Positions 15,455 to 22,258 of a DNA stretch of 47,775 bases are shown here, in pieces. A program made the position numbers and the translations under genes. The notes below the pieces were generated by a model. That model was given only the letters and a program-made list of their open reading frames with translations. It was not told the DNA's origin and did no database searches. How positions within the stretch are numbered: position 1 is the stretch's first letter; every line of letters begins with the position of its first letter. Location: positions 1 through 47,775 of the forward strand of contig CANDAG010000028.1 in assembly GCA_947382625.1 (NCBI GenBank), in the 5' to 3' direction. The DNA comes from an uncultured Lachnospiraceae bacterium (lineage in GTDB: Bacteria; Bacillota; Clostridia; Lachnospirales; Lachnospiraceae).

Positions 15455-15940
15455 TCACATCCTCCTCCGATAATAGGAGCATGCCACCAGATAGGAAAAA
15501 ATGAAAACATACAGCATAAAGATCAGCGCCCTGATCAGCACTGGCTCATAAATCCCTCCGATCAATGCCCCCGCACTTCCCACAAGCAACAGTACCTTCA
15601 GGGCTGCCTGGCCTGCTTTGTTTCCGATCAGCTCCAGCCTTTCATCTGAATTTTCCAGCCGGCTCTGTTTGAGCTTTTCTTCATCCTTAAGCAGGATTAT
15701 ATTCCGTACAAAAAGCACAGCCATCCCCAGCACAATACCTGTGCCAACCCCGCAGTACACTCCGAGTATATATTCCGGAAGCTTCATGGCACCGCTCTGA
15801 CCAGCAGCCAGGGCAGACACCGCGATCAAAATGCCTGCCGCCGCAATAAACAGGTACCACAAATTTCTTTTCTTCAGTTCCTTTCTGTATTCCTCATTAT
15901 TTGCTGCCGTTGTGGCACAAAAAAGTCCTCTGAACTTCAT
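15455..15940 (-). CDS. Small membrane protein coupled to an XRE regulator
   Basis: A 161-residue protein with four hydrophobic segments (about 27-47, 55-80, 112-132, 135-155) and a charged cytoplasmic loop (LKDEEKLKQSRLENSDERLE). The ERLE-containing loop and the layout resemble the DUF2178-like proteins often found just after small XRE regulators in Firmicutes. The role is unknown. Its ATG overlaps the regulator's stop by four bases (15937-15940), so the two are translationally coupled. Confidence 0.7.
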   Translation of the reverse strand: MKFRGLFCATTAANNEEYRKELKKRNLWYLFIAAAGILIAVSALAAGQSGAMKLPEYILGVYCGVGTGIVLGMAVLFVRNIILLKDEEKLKQSRLENSDERLELIGNKAGQAALKVLLLVGSAGALIGGIYEPVLIRALIFMLYVFIFSYLVACSYYRRRM

Positions 15941-16146
15941 AGGTTCTCCTCCTCCTTATCAAAGATAAACATTTCCTCAATGGTCACCTGAAAAAATTGG
16001 GCTATCTTGTGAGCCAGAACCAGTGACGCCTTGTATTTCCCGCTTTCCAGGGATATGATCGTCTGTCTGGTCACATTGACTGCATCAGCCAATTCTTCCT
16101 GCGTGATCTTTCTCTCCTTCCTGTATTGTGCAATCTTGGTCTGCAT
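15937..16146 (-). CDS. Small XRE-family helix-turn-helix regulator
   Basis: A 69-residue protein that is essentially one HTH_3 domain: IAQYRKERKITQEELADAVNVTRQTIISLESGKYKASLVLAHKIAQFF, then an acidic tail. ATG 16146 is preceded by GAAGGGAG; the longer in-frame start at 16179 lacks a site and would lie in the operator region. It is the usual companion of a small membrane protein. Direct repeats over its promoter suggest self-regulation. Confidence 0.88.
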   Translation of the reverse strand: MQTKIAQYRKERKITQEELADAVNVTRQTIISLESGKYKASLVLAHKIAQFFQVTIEEMFIFDKEEENL

Positions 16147-16179
16147 GATCGCTCCCTTCTTTTTGTGTACACAATTCAT

Positions 16180-16230
16180 GTATAGCTTGCTTTACAATTT
16201 TAGTATAGTTTGCTTTACACAATTTGTCAA
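16180..16230 (-). promoter_or_regulatory. XRE operon promoter overlapped by 17-bp direct repeats
   Basis: On the minus strand TTGACA (16225-16230) and TATACT (16202-16207) are 17 bases apart, a near-perfect promoter. The 17-mer TGTAAAGCAAACTATAC at 16203-16219 covers the spacer and -10, and a copy with one change lies at 16180-16196, offset 23 bases. A 12-bp palindrome TTGTGTACACAA is at 16163-16174. A repressor bound here would block transcription. Confidence 0.75.
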
Positions 16231-16335
16231 GTACACTTTACAATATTTTAATCGAGCAGGGAAGGTTACTTCCCCTGCTCGCCGCGCGAGCCGCACGCCG
16301 CATCAGCGGCATATTACATCTGTGCGGGTCTGCAC

Positions 16336-16371
16336 ATCAAACGCTGCCACGCTTCGCGAGTCGCTTATTGA
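16336..16371 (-). repeat. Inverted single copy of the 37-bp repeat, downstream of the amylase
   Basis: The reverse complement matches the units at 17833-17906 apart from one missing base and a few changes near TAAGC: the shared core is CTCGCGAAGCGTGGCAGCG followed by TTTGAT. It lies just after the amylase terminator. Confidence 0.75.
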
Positions 16372-16419
16372 TAAAAAACAGGCACCGGCCCTGTATAACC
16401 TATGCGCAGAGCCGGTGCC
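16372..16419 (-). terminator. Rho-independent terminator of the amylase gene
   Basis: Minus-strand stem GGCACCGGC / GCCGGTGCC (16411-16419 with 16381-16389), a 21-base loop, then TGTTTTTT. It begins about 60 bases after the amylase stop. Confidence 0.85.
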
Positions 16420-16479
16420 AATGTACCATTTTCATATTTGATGCTTATCTGTAACTGTTCAGTACCTTCACAGTTACAC

Positions 16480-17790
16480 CTATCTTTCCATCTTCCAGAA
16501 AAACGCACTGTAAGGGGGAAGCTCACTTCCGCCGCCAAAGTCATGGGTCTGACCGGAGATCAGATCCACCGCCAATCCGCAGCCCGCATCAAAGTGAGCT
16601 GTATAGGCTTCACCGTCCGCATTAATTGCTACCATGACCCTCTCGTCCTCCGTCTTTCTCTCAAAAATGCATTGCTTGTTGGTAAGGACTACGGACCGGA
16701 AGGCTCCATAATTCAGCGCTTTGGATTCTCTCTTTGCAGCCGCTAATCTGCTGATCCACTCCGAAAGCTCATTAAACTCCGGTTCGGGAAAGCTGACACG
16801 CAGTGCAGGGTCTCCTTCTCTCTTTTCTCCCTTCGCTCCCCACTCGCTTCCATAATATACACAGGGGATCCCGGGCATACCAAAGCAGAGCGCATAAATC
16901 AGGGGCAGATGTCTTTCATTGCTCAATATACTTGCTACTCTTGTGACATCATGATTGTCCACAAAGGAGAGCATATGTTTTCCCTTATAAAGAGTCCAGT
17001 TTTCCGGACCAAACTGACGCATGAGGGAATGAACGATCTCAAACATGTTCATGCTGTTAAAGCTGGAAAAAAGTCCCTTATAGCACTCATAATTCGTAGC
17101 GGAATGAAGCATGCTGTCGTTGACCAGGCGATTGTAATCCCCATGGAGCATTTCGCCCAGCAGATAAAACTCCGGCTTCAGGCCTTCTGTAAAGCTCCGC
17201 AGCCGTCTCACAAAATTCTCATCCAGACAGTAGGCCACATCCAGGCGCAGGCCGTCAATGTCAAATTCATCCACCCAGTACTTCACTGCATCCAGCAGAT
17301 GCTCCACGACCTCCCCGTTTTGCAGGTTCAGCTTCACCAGATCGTAGTTTCCTTCCCAGCCTTCATACCAAAGGCCGTCATTATAGTTGGAATTTCCTCC
17401 CAGATTGATGTGGAACCAGTTAAGATAGGGAGATCTTTCTCTGTTCTGCAGTACATCCTGGAACTGATAAAAGCCTCGTCCTACATGATTGAACACGCCG
17501 TCTAACACAACACGGATCCCGTTTGCGTGAAGCTTATCCACCACTTCCTTAAAATCCTCATTGGTACCCAGCCGGGTATCGATCTTCTTATAGTCTCTTG
17601 TATTATACCCATGGGTATCAGACTCAAACACGGGAGAAAAATAGACCGCATTCACATTCAGCTTCTTCATGTGAGGGATCCATTCCTCCACCTTCCGGAT
17701 CCTGCTTACCGGCACCCCGTCATTTTCAAAAGGCGCCCCGCAAAATCCCAGGGGATAAATCTGATAAAAAACACTTTCGTATGCCCACAT
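16480..17790 (-). CDS. Intracellular GH13 alpha-amylase-family glycosidase
   Basis: A 436-residue (beta/alpha)8 enzyme without signal peptide, so it acts on imported maltodextrins. The four GH13 regions are present: I DGVFNH (D97, H102); II GLRLDVA (nucleophile D184, R182); III LLGEM (acid/base E213); IV FVDNHD (D281). A short beta domain closes the chain (GGGSELPPYSAFFWKMER). The N-terminal carbohydrate-binding domain of neopullulanases is missing, leaving a compact maltodextrin glucosidase or cyclomaltodextrinase-like enzyme. AGAGG precedes the ATG. It is transcribed alone, with its own promoter and terminator, and its leader contains the 37-bp tandem repeat. Confidence 0.9.
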   Translation of the reverse strand: MWAYESVFYQIYPLGFCGAPFENDGVPVSRIRKVEEWIPHMKKLNVNAVYFSPVFESDTHGYNTRDYKKIDTRLGTNEDFKEVVDKLHANGIRVVLDGVFNHVGRGFYQFQDVLQNRERSPYLNWFHINLGGNSNYNDGLWYEGWEGNYDLVKLNLQNGEVVEHLLDAVKYWVDEFDIDGLRLDVAYCLDENFVRRLRSFTEGLKPEFYLLGEMLHGDYNRLVNDSMLHSATNYECYKGLFSSFNSMNMFEIVHSLMRQFGPENWTLYKGKHMLSFVDNHDVTRVASILSNERHLPLIYALCFGMPGIPCVYYGSEWGAKGEKREGDPALRVSFPEPEFNELSEWISRLAAAKRESKALNYGAFRSVVLTNKQCIFERKTEDERVMVAINADGEAYTAHFDAGCGLAVDLISGQTHDFGGGSELPPYSAFFWKMER

Positions 17791-17832
17791 ATTCTGTTCC
17801 TCTTTTCTGTCATGGCATTTTACCTTTTTAAA

Positions 17833-17906
17833 TCAATAAGCCGGCTCGCGAAGCGTGCTGGCGTTTGATTCAATAAGCTGTCTCGCGAAGCGTGGCAGCG
17901 TTTGAT
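17833..17906 (+). repeat. Two head-to-tail 37-bp repeat units in the amylase leader
   Basis: Units 17833-17869 and 17870-17906 are directly adjacent and share TCAATAAGC, CTCGCGAAGCG and GCGTTTGAT with about five differences. A third copy in opposite orientation lies at 16336-16371, so copies bracket the amylase gene. They lie between the predicted promoter and the gene, so they would be in the mRNA leader. Confidence 0.8.
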
Positions 17907-17923
17907 GGTCAGCCGACTCCTTT

Positions 17924-17952
17924 ATTTTAACACATTCAGACATTTCTGTATA
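17924..17952 (-). promoter_or_regulatory. Predicted promoter of the amylase gene
   Basis: Minus strand: TATACA and TAAAAT with 17-base spacing, about 135 bases before the start codon. It places the repeat units in the 5' leader. Moderately good match only. Confidence 0.45.
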
Positions 17953-18302
17953 GAATACCCAAAAATAACTTTGGTCAATTTTAAATTTCTCCCATTGACT
18001 AAACCAGTATTTTTTCATATTTGAATTTTGGGGCTTGCAAATTTTAACTCAAAATCATACACGCAAAAATTGAAGAAAAACGGAGAAATCCCCAATTTCC
18101 ACAAAGTTATCCACAATGACACTTGTGTCATAATAAATGTTTTTGTGCCAAACACGACGTCATTTTTTCTGAAATCCTTCATTTTCTGACAATTTCCACC
18201 GTTTTCGCCCATTTTTCCGCCAAAATCAGACCTAAATGAAAGCTCAGCCTCCACCTTACATTTCCACAGTGAAAAAGGGCTGCAAAAAGTTATCCACAAC
18301 CC

Positions 18303-20654
18303 TCACAGCCACTCGTCCCAGAAACGCTCTATCCTCTTCCCGATCTGCTTCAGTGTTACTCTTTGGTGCTCCAACCACTCCCTGGGAAACATTCTCAGAT
18401 AAGGGGCCGTGCAGAACCTGTCATCTAAGAGTACTACGATCCCTACATCCTCCACTGTCCGGATCACTCTTCCCGCCGCCTGGAGTACCTTGTTCATCCC
18501 CGGATACCTGTAGGCAAAGTCAAAGCCGTTATCTCCCCTGCTCTCAAAATAGTCCTTCAGTATCTCCCGTTCATTACATACCATAGGAAGTCCCGTACCT
18601 ACAATGATGGCTCCGATCAGCCTGTCCCTTTTCAGATCAATCCCCTCGCCAAAAATCCCTCCAAGCACGCAAAAGCCCAGCAATGTCTTACCCTTTCCCT
18701 CCGAAAATCGTGCCAGAAAGGCCTCCCGGCTCTCCTCATCCATGGCCTCCTCCTGAAACACGTATTCCTCCCGGGAATCGTCCAGATAACTTTCCTCATA
18801 GGCCTGACAGACCTCCTGCATAAAGGCATGGGAGGGGAAGAATATCATATAATTCCCCTCTCTCTCCGAGGTGATCCTATGGATATAGGCTGCAATATTA
18901 AGATATTCCTCCTGAGAACGCCTGGTATATCTGCTGGTCACGTCCTCTGCAATAAACAGTCCCTGCCTGCGGGGATCGAACACTGAATGGGCATACACCT
19001 CATAATCTCCCTCATCGGCCCCTAACAGCCTCTTATAATACCGGATCGGCAAAAGAGTGGCCGAAAAAAGTATGGTGCTCCTTCCCCTGGCCATACATTC
19101 CCGAAGATTTTTGGAGGGATCCACGCAAAGCAGCTTTATGAAAAAGCTTCCGTCCGGATCAAGCTGGTCGTAGATCACATATGCGCCGTCCAACCTGTCA
19201 AAAATCTGCAGGAAATGGGAAACCTCAAAATAGAATTCCAAAAGCTCCTTTTTCACCGGGCTGTCCTCGTGATCCTCCAGATACTTATCCACCGCCCGGG
19301 AAAGCCGAAGCAAAGTTTCCACAAAAGACTCCGTATCCTCCCGGTCAAGATAACTGTATTCACTCTCACACTCCCGCTTCAGCTCCAGGAGCTCTCTGTT
19401 GCTCTGTTCCAGATGATAGCTGACCCCGCCGTCATACTCCTCCATTACCTTTTTCATGGTGACAAAATCCTCTTTCCGGAGAACTGCGCTGTACATTTCC
19501 CGCCCTCTGTCCACCAGATTATGAGCCTCGTCTATCAGAAAAATATACTCTTCCTTAGCACCCTCCGAAAAAAAGCGCTTCAAATACACATGGGGATCGA
19601 AGAGATAATTGTAGTCACCGATCACCACATCCGCAAAAAGGCTCACATCCAGTGCCAGTTCAAAGGGACACACCCGATGAGCCATGGCGCAATCCTCAAT
19701 GGACTCTCTGGTAAAATTGTCCAGGTTGGTCAACAGCTCGTAGATTGCATCGTTTACACGGTCAAAATGCCCTTTGGCATAAGGGCAGAAGTCAGGATTA
19801 CACTCGGTTTCCCCCATAAAACAGATTTTGTCCTTGGCAGTCAATGTGATAGACTTACACCTGAGTCCCTTCTCCCGCATCAGATCAAGGGTATCCTCCG
19901 CCACTGTCCTTGTGATGGTTTTGGCAGTCAGATAAAAGATCCGGTGCCCCAGCCCCTCTCCCATAGCCTTAATGGCAGGAAACAGAGTGGGAATGGTCTT
20001 CCCCACACCGGTAGGAGCCTCCACAAACAGTTTTCTTCTGTGGTAGATCGTCTGATAGACATAGGACGCCAGCTCCTTTTGTCCCTTTCGGTAGGGAAAC
20101 GGAAAGAGAAGCTCCTTGATGGAGGCTGTCCGCTGCTTCTCCCACGCAAACCGGAAATCCGCCCACTTCCGATACTGGGCGATCACATCCTCAAACCATT
20201 CTGTCAGCTCCTCCATGGTATATTCAAAGTGAAAGTAACGGACCTCCTCCGTATCCATATTGCAGTAGGTCAGTCTTACCCTCACAGCCTCCAGATGCTG
20301 CTGACTCCCGTAAATATAAGCATAGCACCGGGCCTGCGCCAGATGCACCAAAACCGGCCCCTTCATCTTCCCGATATCCCGATAGGTCCCTTTGATCTCA
20401 TCAATGGTCACCATCGGAGTACTGAAGATCCCGTCTGCCCTGCCTTCAATACAGATATCATAATCCGGCGTCTCATGAAGATACCGCAACGAAACCTCCG
20501 CACGGTAATCTCCGCCCATACCCCGTTGGAGCATGCGATGGATCCGCCCGCCCTCCTGCATGGCCGTTTCACTGAAGGTCACTCTTCGATTGTCTATATT
20601 TCCGGAGCGCAGTATAAACTCTACCAGCTTCCTGACCGATATCCGTATCTCCAT
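18303..20654 (-). CDS. Nuclease-helicase fusion: PD-(D/E)XK domain plus DinG/XPD-like helicase
   Basis: A 783-residue protein. Residues about 65-110 carry a PD-(D/E)XK nuclease core: D74 in EGRADGIF, E86 and K88 in TIDEIKGT, and Q107 in HLAQARCYAY. The helicase begins near 180: Walker A APTGVGKT (K219), DEAH box at 375-378, and late motifs GIFGEGIDL and LQAAGRVIRT. Cysteines 278, 285, 290, 322 and 329 sit where XPD/DinG enzymes bind a 4Fe-4S cluster. It should unwind 5'-to-3' from single strands and possibly cut. The gene ends just beside the DnaA-box region and has its own promoter upstream. Confidence 0.88.
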   Translation of the reverse strand: MEIRISVRKLVEFILRSGNIDNRRVTFSETAMQEGGRIHRMLQRGMGGDYRAEVSLRYLHETPDYDICIEGRADGIFSTPMVTIDEIKGTYRDIGKMKGPVLVHLAQARCYAYIYGSQQHLEAVRVRLTYCNMDTEEVRYFHFEYTMEELTEWFEDVIAQYRKWADFRFAWEKQRTASIKELLFPFPYRKGQKELASYVYQTIYHRRKLFVEAPTGVGKTIPTLFPAIKAMGEGLGHRIFYLTAKTITRTVAEDTLDLMREKGLRCKSITLTAKDKICFMGETECNPDFCPYAKGHFDRVNDAIYELLTNLDNFTRESIEDCAMAHRVCPFELALDVSLFADVVIGDYNYLFDPHVYLKRFFSEGAKEEYIFLIDEAHNLVDRGREMYSAVLRKEDFVTMKKVMEEYDGGVSYHLEQSNRELLELKRECESEYSYLDREDTESFVETLLRLSRAVDKYLEDHEDSPVKKELLEFYFEVSHFLQIFDRLDGAYVIYDQLDPDGSFFIKLLCVDPSKNLRECMARGRSTILFSATLLPIRYYKRLLGADEGDYEVYAHSVFDPRRQGLFIAEDVTSRYTRRSQEEYLNIAAYIHRITSEREGNYMIFFPSHAFMQEVCQAYEESYLDDSREEYVFQEEAMDEESREAFLARFSEGKGKTLLGFCVLGGIFGEGIDLKRDRLIGAIIVGTGLPMVCNEREILKDYFESRGDNGFDFAYRYPGMNKVLQAAGRVIRTVEDVGIVVLLDDRFCTAPYLRMFPREWLEHQRVTLKQIGKRIERFWDEWL

Positions 20655-20679
20655 CTTACTACCTCTTTAGATATAAAGT

Positions 20680-20725
20680 CAAAAAAACTCCCTGTAAAGA
20701 TAGTACGCTATCCTTAACAGGGAGT
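20680..20725 (-). terminator. Terminator of the HPr-like gene
   Basis: Minus strand stem ACTCCCTGT / ACAGGGAGT (20717-20725 with 20687-20695) followed by seven T residues, 56 bases after the HPr-like stop. The loop holds a second pairing (GGATAGC / GTACTATC region). Confidence 0.85.
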
Positions 20726-20728
20726 CAA
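20700..20728 (-). promoter_or_regulatory. Helicase promoter embedded in the terminator
   Basis: TTGACT (20723-20728) and TACTAT (20700-20705) on the minus strand are 17 bases apart. The -35 overlaps the first terminator arm and the -10 lies in the loop, about 46 bases before the helicase ATG. Confidence 0.55.
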
Positions 20729-20780
20729 ATTATTCTTATCATTCAAAAGCGCCTGCGCCTAAGAGGGCATTAGCCGGGCT

Positions 20781-21008
20781 TTAGCTGGCCTTTGCCAGAC
20801 GGTTGATCATCTTCTCAAATTCCGGATCATAGCCATTATAAGACACTGTCAAAATTCGGTTCAGATCAAGTCCTAACACTCCAACAATTGACTTGGCGTC
20901 CACTGTGAATCTGTTATAAAATACATCCACATCAAAATCACATCTGGAGGCTGCCGTCACGAAATCCTTCACTTCTTCTAGTTTTAATCTGATTTGCCGC
21001 TGTTTCAT
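20781..21008 (-). CDS. HPr-like protein lacking the active-site histidine
   Basis: A 75-residue protein with the HPr fold: FVTAASRCDFDVDVFYNRFTVDAKSIVGVLGLDL and a closing helix FEKMINRLAKA. The Ser equivalent to Ser46 is kept (S40, in KSIVGVLGL), but the GIHARP loop with His15 is absent: the region reads EEVKDFV. It therefore cannot carry phosphate in the sugar phosphotransferase system but could be a regulatory Ser-phosphorylated form, as Crh is in Bacillus. AAAGG precedes the ATG. It has its own promoter with a LacI/CcpA-type palindrome and a strong terminator, and is monocistronic. Confidence 0.8.
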   Translation of the reverse strand: MKQRQIRLKLEEVKDFVTAASRCDFDVDVFYNRFTVDAKSIVGVLGLDLNRILTVSYNGYDPEFEKMINRLAKAS

Positions 21009-21040
21009 AATAATCGCCTTTCATTTTCCTGGAAACAGGA

Positions 21041-21056
21041 TAGAAAACGTTTTCTA
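21041..21056. promoter_or_regulatory. cre-like operator palindrome before the HPr-like gene
   Basis: TAGAAAACGTTTTCTA is a perfect 16-base palindrome with the central CG of LacI/CcpA-family operators. It begins about 12 bases past the -10 box, where binding would block transcription. A weaker relative, GGAAATCGTTTTCG, is at 21148-21161. Both differ from the cre consensus mainly at the outer positions. Confidence 0.6.
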
Positions 21057-21068
21057 GTGTCTATAAAA

Positions 21069-21097
21069 AGAGTACCACCAGCTTTCTTTCCTGTAAA
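21069..21097 (-). promoter_or_regulatory. Promoter of the HPr-like gene
   Basis: Minus strand TTTACA (21092-21097), 17-base spacer, TACTCT (21069-21074), about 60 bases before the start codon. Confidence 0.5.
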
Positions 21098-21177
21098 GTT
21101 CTTTTTCAAGTACAATATGCATGGCGCAAAAGCCCTATTTCCCTGATGGAAATCGTTTTCGTCGTTATGCACTACAT

Positions 21178-21363
21178 TTAGCGCCTATCGCTGTGCATAT
21201 ATCCTATGGTTTTTGTTATATCTGAAATTATTCCCCGGATACAGGAACAATATACCTTGATTTCTTCTAAATTTCCGTCACTTTGCAATGTTTCATCCTT
21301 TTGCTTCATGAATATAGATAAGCGTTCAGCCTCCGGCATCACTGCCACTGTCACAGACTTCAC
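21178..21363 (-). CDS. Hypothetical small protein coupled to the TIGR03915 gene
   Basis: A 61-codon frame starting at a GTG that overlaps the upstream stop (GTGA), with GGGAAA before it. The product (MKSVTVAVMPEAERLSIFMK... ending GYMHSDRR) has charged helices, two close cysteines (YCSC) and no recognised domain. Position and overlap favour a real short gene at the end of the repair operon; the weak ribosome binding site and lack of homology known to me argue against. An extra role in repair is only a guess. Confidence 0.35.
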   Translation of the reverse strand: MKSVTVAVMPEAERLSIFMKQKDETLQSDGNLEEIKVYCSCIRGIISDITKTIGYMHSDRR

Positions 21364-22217
21364 TTTCCCTGAAATTCTGTCATATACTTACGGTATCTTA
21401 GAGGAAGCATATTTCTCTGTAGCTGATCATTCCTGCGCTCCTTTATTGCTATGGTATGAAAAAAGTGAGTAAACAGTTCGCTGTATTTTTTTTCTTCCTG
21501 AGAAAAGTTGAACCTGTCATCTGTGAGACTATCGCCTGTAGCATTATCGCCTGTAAGGCCATTATTCCATGACTCCTGTCCGCCGCTTACCAGATACCAT
21601 TCCCCTCCGGCAGGATGAAGGGCGTAGATTTCCCGCAGAGTATCATGGATAACAAAATTTTCAAGGGGAAGCCTGTCTGCAAAGTGAGGCACGATAAAGG
21701 TGATCACATTGTTCTTAGGCCCTATAGGCGCGTAGAGGATCCCGTTCTCCAGCTCCCGAAACCGCAGAAACTCCACATGGTAATGCGCCTCGTTTGCTGT
21801 AAACCTTGCCAGCTCAAACACCCGGTGTACAAAGGGATTTTTGAGATTTCCCATAACTTGCCCCCTGGCCGGTGCAAAGACTGTATGCAAGCCGCATCCT
21901 CTGCTGCTTTGCATAGAAAGACCAGCCACCACCGTTTTGTAGACTGCTTCGGCCTTATCGGCCTCCGGTGAAGCCAGTGCCCGGCAGATTGACATGTAGG
22001 CTTCTGTTCCAAGCTTCCTGCCTATGGTCCTTGCCACCTTCACCGCCTTAGTCTCATCCGGCCTGCATTCCTCATAGACTGCAAAAAGACGATAGTTTTC
22101 TTCCTCTCCCACACATAAATGCACTTGCTCATGGGGCTTCTTTTTCAGATAGGCATCATAAATCCCTGTAAATATGCCCTCCAAAGAATCCTCGCAGATC
22201 AGATAATATTCTTCCAT
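21360..22217 (-). CDS. TIGR03915-family putative DNA repair protein
   Basis: A 285-residue protein starting MEEYYLICEDSLEGIFTGIYDAY, the N-terminal signature of the family, with DUF4130-type features later (NPFVHRVFELARFTANEAHYHVEFLRFREL, VPHFADRLPLENFVIHDTLRE). It always accompanies the radical SAM repair protein encoded just upstream (41 bases). The pair is thought to act on damaged or modified DNA bases, perhaps as a cofactor or glycosylase-like partner, but no reaction is established. An inserted stretch near residue 225 (NNGLTGDNATGDSLTDDR) is low complexity and looks species-specific. Confidence 0.85.
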   Translation of the reverse strand: MEEYYLICEDSLEGIFTGIYDAYLKKKPHEQVHLCVGEEENYRLFAVYEECRPDETKAVKVARTIGRKLGTEAYMSICRALASPEADKAEAVYKTVVAGLSMQSSRGCGLHTVFAPARGQVMGNLKNPFVHRVFELARFTANEAHYHVEFLRFRELENGILYAPIGPKNNVITFIVPHFADRLPLENFVIHDTLREIYALHPAGGEWYLVSGGQESWNNGLTGDNATGDSLTDDRFNFSQEEKKYSELFTHFFHTIAIKERRNDQLQRNMLPLRYRKYMTEFQGK

Positions 22218-22258
22218 TTTCCCTCCGCATATTTTTACAGCAGCTTCCCGCTATCCTC

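Larger units (their letters stand above)
16147..16479. other. Gene-free stretch between the XRE operon and the amylase
   Basis: Contains the XRE promoter (16180-16230), a strong hairpin at 16254-16280 (GAGCAGGG / CCCTGCTC arms), one inverted copy of the 37-bp repeat (16336-16371) and the amylase terminator. The overlapping plus-strand reading frames are low quality, have no ribosome binding site and translate the repeat. Confidence 0.6.
17791..18302. other. 512-base gene-free region with DnaA-box cluster
   Basis: Besides the repeats and amylase promoter, the AT-rich part at 18000-18302 holds two perfect TTATCCACA boxes (18107-18115 and 18290-18298) and two one-mismatch boxes (18096-18104 and 18261-18269), all in the same orientation. 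A short inverted repeat TGACACTTGTGTCA follows the first box. The 94-codon and 61-codon minus-strand readings here lack ribosome binding sites and family features and are taken as non-coding. Confidence 0.6.

Noticed and set aside
17833-18018. 61-codon ORF through the 37-bp repeats
   Set aside because: Its C-terminal half is simply the repeat translated and it spans the predicted amylase promoter.
18096-18298. Chromosomal origin (oriC)
   Set aside because: DnaA boxes are present but dnaA, dnaN, rpmH and other origin neighbours are absent.
18015-18299. 94-codon minus-strand ORF
   Set aside because: No ribosome binding site; translation follows DnaA boxes and AT-rich intergenic sequence; no family features.
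19215-20717. 500-codon plus-strand ORF
   Set aside because: Antisense shadow of the helicase gene, which carries intact catalytic motifs on the minus strand.
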